Part shown: piece by piece, positions 15,967 to 24,459 of the stretch | Position numbering within the stretch: position 1 is the first letter of the stretch | Layout: every line of letters starts with the position of its first letter | Notes under the pieces: generated by a model | The model's database searches: none | What the model saw: the letters and a program-made list of their open reading frames with translations, nothing else | What the model was told of the DNA's origin: nothing | From: Lysobacteraceae bacterium | Lineage (GTDB): Bacteria > Pseudomonadota > Gammaproteobacteria > Xanthomonadales > Xanthomonadaceae | Reading direction: 5' to 3' | Assembly (NCBI GenBank): GCA_030681035.1 | Contig: JAUXUI010000024.1 | Location: 1-46,777 of the forward strand | Length of the DNA: 46,777 nt | Position numbers and translations under genes: made by a program

Positions 15967-17400
15967 ATGCCCCAGCTTTTCGCCCGCCGCCCCATTGCCG
16001 CCCCCAACAGCCAAGGCTTCAGCCGCCAGATCGGTGGCCTGGGACTGATCGCCCTCGGCGTCGGCGGCATCATCGGCACCGGCATCTTTGTGCTCACCGG
16101 CACCGCAGCCGCCTTGCATGCAGGGCCAGCGGTGGCGCTGAGTTTTGTCATCGCAGCGTTTGCCTGCGCGCTGGCGGCCATGTGCTATGCCGAGCTGGCG
16201 ACGGTGATTCCGGTATCGGGCAGCGCCTACAGCTACACCTACGCCACCCTCGGCGAGTTGCCAGCCTGGTTTGTGGCCTGGAACCTGATTCTGGAATACC
16301 TGCTCGGTGCCAGCCTGGTTGCGGTTGGCTGGTCGGGCTATCTGGTCAGCGCGCTGGCGGATGTCAGCGTGGTGATAGCGCCAGCATTTACCCAGGCACC
16401 GCTGGCGCATACCGCGTCCGGTTGGCAAAGCAGCGGTGCGCTGTTCAACTTGCCGGCAATGGCGGTGATCGCAGTAATGGGCGCGCTCGCCTATACCGGC
16501 CTGCGCAACAGCGCACGCGCCAATGCGGTGTTTTTGTTGATCAAACTGTTGGTGATTCTGGGCTTCATCATTTTTGGCATCTGGCATGTCGATGCCACAC
16601 GCTGGCTGCCGTTCATCCCGGAAAATACCGGCATTGCCGGGCAGTACGGCTGGACCGGCGTGATGCAGGGCGCTGCGATGGTGTTTTTCACCTATCTGGG
16701 CTTTGATGCATTGGCAACGATGGCGCAAGAAGTGAAGCAGCCACAGCGCAATGTGCCGATCGGTATTTTTGGCGCGCTGGCGGTTTGCACCGTGCTTTAC
16801 ATTGCGGTGGCGATGGTGGTGACGGGCCTGGTCGATTACCGCGATCTGAATGTCGATGCACCGGTGGCGCTGGCACTGGATCGTACCGCCGAGCTGCTGT
16901 GGCTGGCGCCGTGGCTCAAATGGGGCGCCATCGCCGGCATGACATCGGTGCTGCTGGTGATCCTCACCGCCCTGCCGCGCATCTTCCACGCGGTTGCCAG
17001 TGATGGCCTGTTGCCCACACGTTTGGCGCGCTTGCATCCGCGTTTTGCCACGCCCGCGATTTTGATCGTAATCTGCACCGGCACCGCGATGCTAATGGCC
17101 GGCCTGCTGCCGCTGCATGTGCTGGGCGAGCTGATTTCGCTGGGCACCTTGGCCGCGTTCAGCGTGGTGTGCGCGGCGGTGCCGGTGCTGCGCCGTACCC
17201 GGCCTGACCTCAAGCGCGCGTTCCGCGTGCCGTTCGCCGATTTCACCGCCAGCCTTGGTGTGCTCGCCTGCCTGTACCTGATGTCGTCGGTGAGCACCGC
17301 CGGCTGGGTGCGTTTTGGCGCATGGACCGTCATCGGCGTTGCACTGTACGCACTGTACGGCTATCACCGCTCACCGCTGCGGCGCGGTGAGGTGCATTGA
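15967..17400 (+). CDS. APC-family amino acid permease
   Basis: This 477-residue inner-membrane protein has about twelve hydrophobic segments and the APC-superfamily signature in the first one (GLIALGVGGIIGTGIFVLTG, with the substrate-contacting GIIGTGIF). Other family marks are YAELATVIPVSGSAYSYTYA after the second segment and FFTYLGFDALATMAQEVKQP. These match the cationic-amino-acid-transporter-like branch (YfnA/CAT type), so the substrate is probably an amino acid taken up with protons; which one cannot be read from the sequence. The ATG at 15967 gives the standard short cytosolic N-terminus; the frame stays open upstream into the opposite-strand ppc gene, but that is not coding. It diverges from ppc. 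Confidence 0.93.
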   Translation: MPQLFARRPIAAPNSQGFSRQIGGLGLIALGVGGIIGTGIFVLTGTAAALHAGPAVALSFVIAAFACALAAMCYAELATVIPVSGSAYSYTYATLGELPAWFVAWNLILEYLLGASLVAVGWSGYLVSALADVSVVIAPAFTQAPLAHTASGWQSSGALFNLPAMAVIAVMGALAYTGLRNSARANAVFLLIKLLVILGFIIFGIWHVDATRWLPFIPENTGIAGQYGWTGVMQGAAMVFFTYLGFDALATMAQEVKQPQRNVPIGIFGALAVCTVLYIAVAMVVTGLVDYRDLNVDAPVALALDRTAELLWLAPWLKWGAIAGMTSVLLVILTALPRIFHAVASDGLLPTRLARLHPRFATPAILIVICTGTAMLMAGLLPLHVLGELISLGTLAAFSVVCAAVPVLRRTRPDLKRAFRVPFADFTASLGVLACLYLMSSVSTAGWVRFGAWTVIGVALYALYGYHRSPLRRGEVH

Positions 17401-17427
17401 TCCGGTGAGCAGCGAATTGAAGCGGGG

Positions 17428-18207
17428 GTGCCGGTGAGCAAGCCAAGCCTGCATTCGACGCAACGGCACTGGCGTTGCGCACGCTTGCTGCTTGCCCTGC
17501 CCGTGCTGCTGACGGCGTGCCAGACGCCAGCGCCGCGCACGCTTGATCGCACCACACCCGAGGCCGTGGCTGCACCGAGCGACGAAGTGCTACGCGCCGA
17601 GTACGCCAGCCTTGCCCGCCACGGCGGCCAGACGTACGTCATCGATGCCGCGCGCTCGCGGTTGCTGATCTACGCTTATCGCGGCGGTGCCGCGGCCAGG
17701 CTCGGACACAACCACGTGCTGCGCGCCACGCAGATCGATGGCTTTGTACATGTGCCTGCCAGCGCCGCAGTTGCCGGGGCACGCTTCGATTTGAGCGTGC
17801 CGCTGCAGCGGCTGCTGATCGATGAGCCGGAACTGCGCGCCACCACCGGCGAAGCGTTTGCTGGCGAACGCTCGGCAGCCGACATCGCCGGCACGCAGCA
17901 CAACATGCTCGGGCCGGACAATCTGGATGCCGCGCGATTCCCGGATGTGCGCGTGCATTCAACCGCCGTTTCCGGCGACTGGCCGGCGCTGGTTGCCGAT
18001 ATCGGAATCACCCTGCACGGCGTCAGCCGCGCGATGACAGTGCCGCTACTGGTGCACCGCGATGGCAGTGAATTGCGCGTCACCGGTACACTCGCGCTGC
18101 GCCAGAGTGACTTCGGCATCACCCCGTATTCGGCACTGCTGGGCCTGCTGGCGGTGCAGGATGCCGTGACGATCCGCTTCGAATTGATTGCCCGCGAACA
18201 GCGCTAG
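17428..18207 (+). CDS. YceI-like lipoprotein
   Basis: The 259-residue protein has a lipoprotein signal (LLALPVLLTAC, lipobox LTAC, with Cys about residue 31), so it should be anchored in the membrane facing the periplasm. Residues 65-258 resemble the YceI lipocalin-like domain, which binds isoprenoid-type lipids: YVIDAARSRLLIYAY, GHNHVLRA, an FDLSVPLQRLLID strand and the late TLHGVSRAMTVPL motif. The start is a GTG at 17428 (another in-frame GTG lies 6 nt later and would serve as well). It follows the permease by 27 bp in the same direction. The bound ligand is unknown. Confidence 0.85.
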   Translation: MPVSKPSLHSTQRHWRCARLLLALPVLLTACQTPAPRTLDRTTPEAVAAPSDEVLRAEYASLARHGGQTYVIDAARSRLLIYAYRGGAAARLGHNHVLRATQIDGFVHVPASAAVAGARFDLSVPLQRLLIDEPELRATTGEAFAGERSAADIAGTQHNMLGPDNLDAARFPDVRVHSTAVSGDWPALVADIGITLHGVSRAMTVPLLVHRDGSELRVTGTLALRQSDFGITPYSALLGLLAVQDAVTIRFELIAREQR

Positions 18208-18251
18208 CATTGCCTACGCCGTACCGATTGATGCCGCCGAGATTCGCTGTG

Positions 18252-19628
18252 TTACACGCCTTCGGATACTGAACGCCCGGCGCTGCCGGGTGCGATATCT
18301 ACAGTGTCAACCGACTCGTCCAACTCCGCAAACACATGATGAAACAGGACGCAGCATTTGAGCCCGTGAAACAGGGCAACAAGTGCGTCGCGTTCGGCAG
18401 TAACGGCGGCATCTCCATACTTCTGCGCCATTTGGTTCAGCGTTGCAGCCAAGCCGTGCCCCCTGAGCATGACATCCAGCATGTCCAGCGCGGTGGCATT
18501 GAAATCCAGACCGAGCAGGTTGCCAAAGCGTTCGGTATTGCCGGTCATCTCAGCCACCCAGGCCAGCACTTTCGCAGCCGGATCGCTGCACTGAAACTCT
18601 CTGCGCACCAGGCTCAGCAGTTCCTCGCGATCAAATACATTGAGCAGCATCGCGAGCAGGAAGCGATGATCCGGATCGTGCAACTTGCGCCGAAGTTCGA
18701 CAATGCTGCGACTGACCAGGTCGTTGTGGACGGCCTGAAACAGCAACTCGCGCTGTGCCGGCGGCAGCGCCACACACAGATCGCATAGACGCTGCGCTTC
18801 GACGAGGTCGGCGCTGATCAGTGTTTGCTCACCAATCAGCGTATACGCCAGAAACAGGTCGGCATCGCCAAGCACGCGCAGCAAATACCGTTCATGATCT
18901 TCCGCATTCAACACGCGCAGCATGCGCAGGGTTTGCAGTTTGCGCAGCGTTGCGGCGTGCCGCTGGAACGGATCGACGGCCAGCCCCGGCCAGCGGTAAT
19001 CGTATTGCAACTCGGTATTGGGGTCGTCGGTAATGGTGCGAACGACAATGGTCAGCGAGGGCCGGATCAGATGAAAAAGAGCGTGGATCAACGCGTCGCC
19101 GCGCGCGATCACGCGGGTGTCGCCGGGCCGCAGCACCTCGATATCCCTTAGTCGTAGTTGCCCGGCAATGGCGCGCTGTTTCAGCGATGCTTGCTGCCAC
19201 GGCTCGAAGCGATAACGGCTGTGGATGCTGGAGCCCGCCAGCACATGAAAGGCACCGCAGAAGCCATGCTGATGAATGCTGGTGGTGCCATCGAGCCAGG
19301 TCAGTGCAGAGATATCGAAGTGTTCTCCGCGATAAAGCGACAGCGGCGGCTCGGCGAACTTGCCATCCAGGTCGTGCTGCCGGCAGAGCTGCTCTGCGCT
19401 CAACACATAGTCGATCAGATCGGCATGCGTGATGTGCGCGGAAGGATTGAACGCTTGCAGTTGCGCAGCGGCGACCGATTCGAGCCGCGCGTACACCTCG
19501 GCCCGTTCCGAGCCGACTGCCGAGGCGATGGCTTCGCCCAGCGACTTGAAAAAGCTTTCGACGCGGTGCGGCGGCGCGGTTGCCGTTCGCTGCGCGGCCA
19601 GTTGATCCAGCACGATGGCCATGGGCAT
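18252..19628 (-). CDS. Cupin (cysteine dioxygenase-like) protein with helical C-terminus
   Basis: The N-terminal half (to about residue 205) resembles the cysteine dioxygenase type of cupin: the metal motif IHQHGFCGAFHVLAG gives His119 and His121, and a third histidine is available in ALIHALFHLIRPSL (His186, less likely His182). This would form a three-histidine iron site, as in thiol dioxygenases. The remaining 250 residues are mostly helical and unlike cysteine dioxygenase, so the 458-residue protein is more than twice the size of that enzyme. AAGG lies 6 nt upstream of the ATG. It is the last gene of a minus-strand operon, 71 bp after the 2OG oxygenase and its small peptide. Substrate unknown; a thiol or a peptide cysteine cannot be excluded, although the neighbouring peptide has no cysteine. 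Confidence 0.7.
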   Translation of the reverse strand: MPMAIVLDQLAAQRTATAPPHRVESFFKSLGEAIASAVGSERAEVYARLESVAAAQLQAFNPSAHITHADLIDYVLSAEQLCRQHDLDGKFAEPPLSLYRGEHFDISALTWLDGTTSIHQHGFCGAFHVLAGSSIHSRYRFEPWQQASLKQRAIAGQLRLRDIEVLRPGDTRVIARGDALIHALFHLIRPSLTIVVRTITDDPNTELQYDYRWPGLAVDPFQRHAATLRKLQTLRMLRVLNAEDHERYLLRVLGDADLFLAYTLIGEQTLISADLVEAQRLCDLCVALPPAQRELLFQAVHNDLVSRSIVELRRKLHDPDHRFLLAMLLNVFDREELLSLVRREFQCSDPAAKVLAWVAEMTGNTERFGNLLGLDFNATALDMLDVMLRGHGLAATLNQMAQKYGDAAVTAERDALVALFHGLKCCVLFHHVFAELDESVDTVDIAPGSAGRSVSEGV

Positions 19629-19699
19629 CTACCTTGCAACGGCAATACAGGCAACGGCGCGTTGCCGGGCGCCTGCGGCAACCGCCGGCACGATGCAGT

Positions 19700-20785
19700 T
19701 CACTGCATCACCCCGTGGTAATCGTCATCAACGAAATGAAACAGGATCGAGGTCGAGCGATGCCCGCCGGGCAACACATCCCGGCTATGTTTCAGCTCGC
19801 GCCCCTTGAAGATCAGCGCTTCGCCCAGGCACTGGTGGACGGCATGCAAGCGGCCATCGCGGCCACGGATTTTCAAGGCCCATGGTGAGCGATGATCCTG
19901 ATCCAGCGGCGCATAGTCGACCAACAGGGTGATGGTGTATTCGCAGGGCGGGCGGTCGGTATGCCAAGACAGATCGCCGCCTTGGTCATAGACCGACACG
20001 AACGAATACGAGGGTTTGGTGCGCCGACCAGCCAATTGCGCGACCCGCTCATTCAACTGCTGGTGCCAGAAGTTGGCAACCGGATGATTGTGCGCCATGA
20101 AGCGACGTGTGCCGCCGCCGTCATCCCGCGCCAGATAGCCCTCGGCGGCGAGCTCGCGGAAGTATTGGCCAAGCGCCTGCACGTGTACTGCCGGCAGCAG
20201 GTCTTGCAGTGTCGTAAAGCCATCACGGGTGAACTGCTCGTGCGTTGCTGCGTTGTCCAATGGTAGCGCCGGCTCGCGGCTTGTTGCCGGCCGCACGCAG
20301 CCAATTTCGGAAACCCTGATCGATGGCTTGATTACCGGTGCCCAGATGCTGCCGTGGTGGTGCGGGACGAAGTGCAGTTCCTGCTCCTGCCAGTCGTCGG
20401 GCAGGTGTAGCAGGATCGCGCGCGCCGAGTCGGTGGACAATGCCTCGACTTCGCTTTGGCAACGGGCTTGTGCCGCCGCTGAGGCTTCGAGTGTGGCCAA
20501 TGGGTAGCTGACCGCTCGGGGCAACGCGTCACGGGGCGCAAACAGACCAATGCGCAGCAGCTCATCCGCGCCTTGTGCAGAAAGTGGCGCATCGCTGCGT
20601 CCATCTACCAAGGTCGAGCACAAAAAGGCATGCGCGGCCGGAAAGTTGCTGGCCTGGACCAGCACCATCGAGAGCGCCGCAGCCTTGACCGGAGCCCGCA
20701 CCAAAAACGCGGGCGACGCGTCCTCGCCTTGCACAGCGATACTGGCGCCGGGGTTCAGCGCCAGTTCGATTCCCGCCCGTTGCAT
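19700..20785 (-). CDS. 2-oxoglutarate/Fe(II) oxygenase with extra N-terminal domain
   Basis: The C-terminal part (about 180-361) is a prolyl-hydroxylase-like 2OG oxygenase. Its iron ligands are His275 and Asp277 (SWHTDRPP) and His333 (GRELKHSRD), and Arg343 (GGHRSTSILFHF) would bind 2-oxoglutarate. Hydroxylation of a protein, peptide or small molecule is therefore expected. The first 100 or so residues form a separate domain with strands followed by helices and a LLRIGLF segment, a pattern that could be a winged-helix peptide-binding (RRE-like) domain, though this is only a visual impression. Between the two, HLPDDWQEQELHFVPHHHG is rich in histidine. The gene starts 3 nt after the stop of the 53-residue peptide gene and precedes the cupin gene, so the three are almost certainly one operon. 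Confidence 0.85.
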   Translation of the reverse strand: MQRAGIELALNPGASIAVQGEDASPAFLVRAPVKAAALSMVLVQASNFPAAHAFLCSTLVDGRSDAPLSAQGADELLRIGLFAPRDALPRAVSYPLATLEASAAAQARCQSEVEALSTDSARAILLHLPDDWQEQELHFVPHHHGSIWAPVIKPSIRVSEIGCVRPATSREPALPLDNAATHEQFTRDGFTTLQDLLPAVHVQALGQYFRELAAEGYLARDDGGGTRRFMAHNHPVANFWHQQLNERVAQLAGRRTKPSYSFVSVYDQGGDLSWHTDRPPCEYTITLLVDYAPLDQDHRSPWALKIRGRDGRLHAVHQCLGEALIFKGRELKHSRDVLPGGHRSTSILFHFVDDDYHGVMQ

Positions 20786-20788
20786 GGA

Positions 20789-20950
20789 TCAATCTTCGGC
20801 GCGGACTTCCTGTTGCGGTCGCGGCGAGGGATTGGGCATCCCCGGTGCAAACTGCATGCTGTTCTCACCTTTCGTCGTAAGGTTCTGCAGTTGCTCGACC
20901 AGGCCCGCCGGAACCGAAACCGCATTTTCGCCATTACCATTGTTATGCAT
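20789..20950 (-). CDS. 53-residue peptide, possible substrate of the oxygenase
   Basis: A short gene encoding 53 residues with a textbook ribosome site (GGGGAGAG, with GGAG 6 nt before the ATG) and a stop codon 3 nt before the oxygenase ATG. The N-terminal part is Asn-rich (MHNNGNGENA), followed by an amphipathic stretch (VPAGLVEQLQNLTTKGE). The C-terminal third is Pro-rich (APGMPNPSPRPQQEV) and ends charged (RAED). It has no cysteine, no signal peptide and no membrane segment. The tight coupling to a prolyl-hydroxylase-like oxygenase suggests that it is either a precursor to be modified, with the prolines as candidate sites, or a small regulatory subunit. I know of no named family for it. 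Coding is well supported by the ribosome site and spacing; the function is inference. Confidence 0.75.
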   Translation of the reverse strand: MHNNGNGENAVSVPAGLVEQLQNLTTKGENSMQFAPGMPNPSPRPQQEVRAED

Positions 20951-21024
20951 CGGACTCTCCCCGTGAGTTGTGTGACAGACTGCAGCGACAACTGCATTCC
21001 GGCCAAGCCTACGCTCACCCCTTG

Positions 21025-21053
21025 TTGCAGGTCAACGTGCAAGTAACTATGGT
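21025..21053 (+). promoter_or_regulatory. Candidate promoter for the propeller/GGDEF gene
   Basis: TTGCAG (21025-21030) and TATGGT (21048-21053) are separated by 17 bp and lie about 37 nt upstream of the coding region at 21090. The match to the sigma-70 consensus is moderate. On the opposite strand, TTGACC and TAGGCT with an 18-bp spacer could serve the peptide operon. Both would lie within the 139-bp divergent gap. Confidence 0.3.
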
Positions 21054-21089
21054 GCGAGGAATGCCTAGAACCGATCCGAACCGACCCGA

Positions 21090-24071
21090 GTGACGATGCT
21101 CCGAGTGTTCTTCGCCATTTTTGGCCTCTGGTTCTGTGCGCTCGCTGGCGCAGCGGAAGTGGGTGTGCTGCCGACAAAAACCTGGGATGTACGCCAGTTG
21201 CAGGCGGACCAAACCCATCCGGACCCGCCGTTCTATTCCTTGGCCCAGACGAAGGAAGGCTTGATCTACGCAGGCGACCGTTACGGGCTGCTGGAGTTCG
21301 ACAGCCGACAATGGCGGCGCCTGCCACTGAATAGCCCCGGTGCCATCACCGTACTGGGTGCGCCGCGTAGCGGTGGCCTGGTCGTCGGCGGCCCCGAGTT
21401 CCTGATGTTCTTTGCGCAGATGACGATGCCGCTGCAGGGGCAAGACCTTGGCCGCGAGCTTGCCGAGGGCTTGCATGGCAGCGGCGATTTTTGGGAGTTT
21501 GCCGAAGACCACGAACAATGGTGTGTGCGCTCCACTGCCCTGCTGGTGTGCGCTGCCGATGGCAAGTTTCGTGGCTTTCGCAGCAAGACTGGCTTCGGCC
21601 GGCTGTTTCAAGGTTCGGATGCGATCTACGTCAAGGAAATGCATGTCGGGCTCAGCCGCGTCACCGGTGACGGCCCGAAACTGATTGTTGGCGGTGATGT
21701 GTTTGCGGATATCTCGGTTAGCACCTTGGTCGAGTCGGCCGATGGGCGCATCACCGCAGTGACCGGGGAGCCGGCGGTATGGGAATGGCGCCGGGGCAAT
21801 CCTCCGATTCGCAACCCGGCGGCAACGCTGGATGGTATCGAGCTTCCCATTGGCATCGGTCTACAGCTCCTGTCGGGGCGATTGGTCCTGCCCGAGGAGA
21901 CTGGCGGCGTGGCGATTGTCGATACGGATGGCGTGCTGCACGATCGCATCGAGCCTGACGACTTGGGCGTGGCGCCCGGGGCGCAGGCGATGATGTTTGA
22001 TCGCGAAGGCGGGCTCTGGGTTGCCTGGCGCAGTGCCCTTTCACGGATCGAATACCCCTCGCGCATTTCACTATTCACCATGCCCGACGCGGTCTATGGC
22101 GAAACGCTGAACTTTGCCCGAACCCGGCTTGGGGTTACCACCTGGCGCGGCCCGAACCTGTTTGTGCTGACGCCCAACGCGCAATCCGCGCGATGGGCAT
22201 TGCAGCAACAGGCGAGCCGCACACCGGTGATTCTGAATCTGGCTAGCGTTCACGGCGATGACTATGCAGCCACTGTGCAGGGCCTGTGGCCGCTGGACGG
22301 CGGTAGCCCGGCATTGCCCACCGAGCATGTTTTCGAGATTGCCGCGGTTGCAGGCGACTCCGAACGGATCTGGGCCGGGCTGCGCAACGGTATCGCGCTG
22401 TTGCAGCACAATGGCGATGGCTGGGCGGAACTATTTCGCAAGGATATTTCCTTCGATGTGATTTCCATTCGGCAAAGCGACGCGCATACGATCTGGCTGG
22501 GCTCGCATGTAGGCCGGGTGGCACGCCTGAGCCTAGCAAGCGAGAGTGCACCGCAAAACGCCACCGTTGTCGAGTTTGGCCAGGAGGCGGGCCTGCCCAA
22601 GGTAGCGATTGCCATCGAAAAACTTGATGATCGCCTTTTGTTTTTGGTTGATCGCGGTGGCTTTCTGGAGTTTCAGGACGGGCGCTTTGTGCCCAGCGCC
22701 ACCGTTCCTTTGAGCGAAACCGGGGCCATCGTCGCTGCCAAGTTCATTGACCCCATGCAACTGCTGGTAACCGATGCCAGTGGCAGCATTCGCTTGCTCA
22801 AACGCGATATCGCTGGCGTATTCCGGGTTCAGCGCAGTGTTTTTGATGACATTACCGGTATCGGGATCAGTCGTTCGATTCTGGTTGATCCCGACGGCGT
22901 GGTCTGGTTGGCCGCCGACGCAGGCGTGGTCCGAGTGGACCCCAGAATCGAGTTACCGCGCGCCCGGCCGCAACAGGTGCTGATCCGCGAAGTATCCAAC
23001 AACGAAACGCCCTTGTTTGCCGGCGCGGGCAGCGTGCCCGCAGTAGCGGTCGATGCCGGATCCAATTTGCGCCTTGGTTATGCTCTGCCAAGCTACCGCG
23101 CACCCGAAATGAATCGTTACCGCTCGCGCATCCGGCCTGAGCATGGCGCTGAAGACTGGGGCCAGTGGAGCAACGAAACCCACCGCGATTTCACCAATTT
23201 GCCTGCCGGCGCGTTTGTGTTCGAGGTGGAAGCACTGGATGCCACTGGCGGCAGCGGCGGCGTCGCGAGCGTGCCGATAACGGTGATCGCGCCCTGGTAT
23301 CAACGCACTTGGGCTGTGCTTGCCTTCTGGGTGTTGGCCCTGGCCCTGGTCTGGATCGGTGTGCAATGGCGCCTGCGTGCCCTGCGCGCGCGCAGCGCCG
23401 TGCTCGAGCGCCTGGTTGCAGCCAAGACCGAGGCACTTCATATTGCCGCTACTACCGACCCACTGACCGGGCTTTGCAATCGTCATCGCTTCAGCGAATG
23501 GGTTCACGATGAGATAGCCGCCATTCAGGCCAAAGCCAGCGCAGCCAAAAACGATGATGCTGTGGACTTGTTCGTCGCCGCAATCGATCTGGATCATTTC
23601 AAGCGGGTCAACGATCATCACGGGCATGCCGCTGGTGATGCCGTACTCAAGGCGGTAGCCAATCGGCTGCTGGGCTTCAAGCGCAAGGAAGACCTGATTT
23701 TCCGGTTCGGCGGCGAAGAGTTCGTCTATCTGGGCATCAATTGCCACCGCAATGACGGCAAAATACTCGCAGAGCAGATCATTAAAGCGATTGCCCTGCT
23801 CAACGTCGAACTCGACAGCGGTGTACTCATTCAACCAACGGCTTCGCTGGGCTGGTCGGTCTACCCGCTTTATCGCGAACGCCCAGAGTTGTTCAGCCTC
23901 GACTTTGTCATCACCATCGCTGATCGCGCCCTGTATCTGGCCAAACAGGAAGGCCGCAATCAGGCTTGTGGGCACCTCCCTAACCTGGCGGTTGATCTGC
24001 TCGACAGGGCCCAAGCGGATTGGCGCAGCAGGGTGTTCAGCCGGCATCCGGATTTTCTCAAACGCGTCTAG
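21090..24071 (+). CDS. Two-component-regulator propeller diguanylate cyclase
   Basis: A 993-residue sensor that probably makes cyclic di-GMP in response to an extracytoplasmic signal. Order of parts: signal peptide (to about residue 22, ending LAGAA), a large periplasmic region with repeated propeller blades (for example EGLIYAGDRYGLLEFDSRQW), a Y_Y_Y-type beta-sandwich (WGQWSNETHRDFTNLPAGAF), one membrane segment at about 741-760, a short coiled linker and a GGDEF domain. The active-site motif is GGEEF at 874-878, and an RKED sequence five residues before it fits the RxxD inhibitory site. Both are intact, so activity with product inhibition is expected. The start is a GTG at 21090, with an ATG two codons later as an alternative. 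It runs divergently from the peptide operon. Confidence 0.92.
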   Translation: MTMLRVFFAIFGLWFCALAGAAEVGVLPTKTWDVRQLQADQTHPDPPFYSLAQTKEGLIYAGDRYGLLEFDSRQWRRLPLNSPGAITVLGAPRSGGLVVGGPEFLMFFAQMTMPLQGQDLGRELAEGLHGSGDFWEFAEDHEQWCVRSTALLVCAADGKFRGFRSKTGFGRLFQGSDAIYVKEMHVGLSRVTGDGPKLIVGGDVFADISVSTLVESADGRITAVTGEPAVWEWRRGNPPIRNPAATLDGIELPIGIGLQLLSGRLVLPEETGGVAIVDTDGVLHDRIEPDDLGVAPGAQAMMFDREGGLWVAWRSALSRIEYPSRISLFTMPDAVYGETLNFARTRLGVTTWRGPNLFVLTPNAQSARWALQQQASRTPVILNLASVHGDDYAATVQGLWPLDGGSPALPTEHVFEIAAVAGDSERIWAGLRNGIALLQHNGDGWAELFRKDISFDVISIRQSDAHTIWLGSHVGRVARLSLASESAPQNATVVEFGQEAGLPKVAIAIEKLDDRLLFLVDRGGFLEFQDGRFVPSATVPLSETGAIVAAKFIDPMQLLVTDASGSIRLLKRDIAGVFRVQRSVFDDITGIGISRSILVDPDGVVWLAADAGVVRVDPRIELPRARPQQVLIREVSNNETPLFAGAGSVPAVAVDAGSNLRLGYALPSYRAPEMNRYRSRIRPEHGAEDWGQWSNETHRDFTNLPAGAFVFEVEALDATGGSGGVASVPITVIAPWYQRTWAVLAFWVLALALVWIGVQWRLRALRARSAVLERLVAAKTEALHIAATTDPLTGLCNRHRFSEWVHDEIAAIQAKASAAKNDDAVDLFVAAIDLDHFKRVNDHHGHAAGDAVLKAVANRLLGFKRKEDLIFRFGGEEFVYLGINCHRNDGKILAEQIIKAIALLNVELDSGVLIQPTASLGWSVYPLYRERPELFSLDFVITIADRALYLAKQEGRNQACGHLPNLAVDLLDRAQADWRSRVFSRHPDFLKRV

Positions 24072-24200
24072 GGCGCCGCCTGACGGGCGCTTCGCACCAG
24101 CGCGCCAACGCTTGAGTAAACCGGCAGACAACGGTGCCAGGCACATCGCGAAGCAGGACAGCGCCGCCCGCCGTTGGCTGTCTGGTGGACGGGTTAGTCC

Positions 24201-24243
24201 GCACGAGCCTTGCGCACGAGCCCTGGACGCACGAGCCCTGGAC
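24201..24243. repeat. Short tandem repeat GCACGAGCCCTGGAC
   Basis: Three direct copies of about 13-15 bp (24201, 24214 and 24229), the last two identical. The 539-bp stretch 24072-24610 holds this repeat and the REP-like element at 24460-24532; I see no gene in it. Confidence 0.7.
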
Positions 24244-24459
24244 ACCCGGAAACCTTGTGCCAAGACGACTTGGACCCACCTATTGATTACGAACAGTCCT
24301 GTATGAGTGGGTGTTCAGAGATCATTTTCCAGAGTTCATTAGAGTTCAATTTGCGCGCATCACCGTACACGGCGAACGCTATTCCGAAAGCGCAGAGCGC
24401 ATGGTGGATCGCTGACGAAACTTCCCTGCCATTGCGAGCCCAGCCGGCATGCCAGCATG

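Noticed and set aside
22953-24263. A minus-strand open frame opposite the GGDEF region
   Set aside because: The plus strand encodes an intact GGEEF domain; the antisense translation has no recognisable feature.
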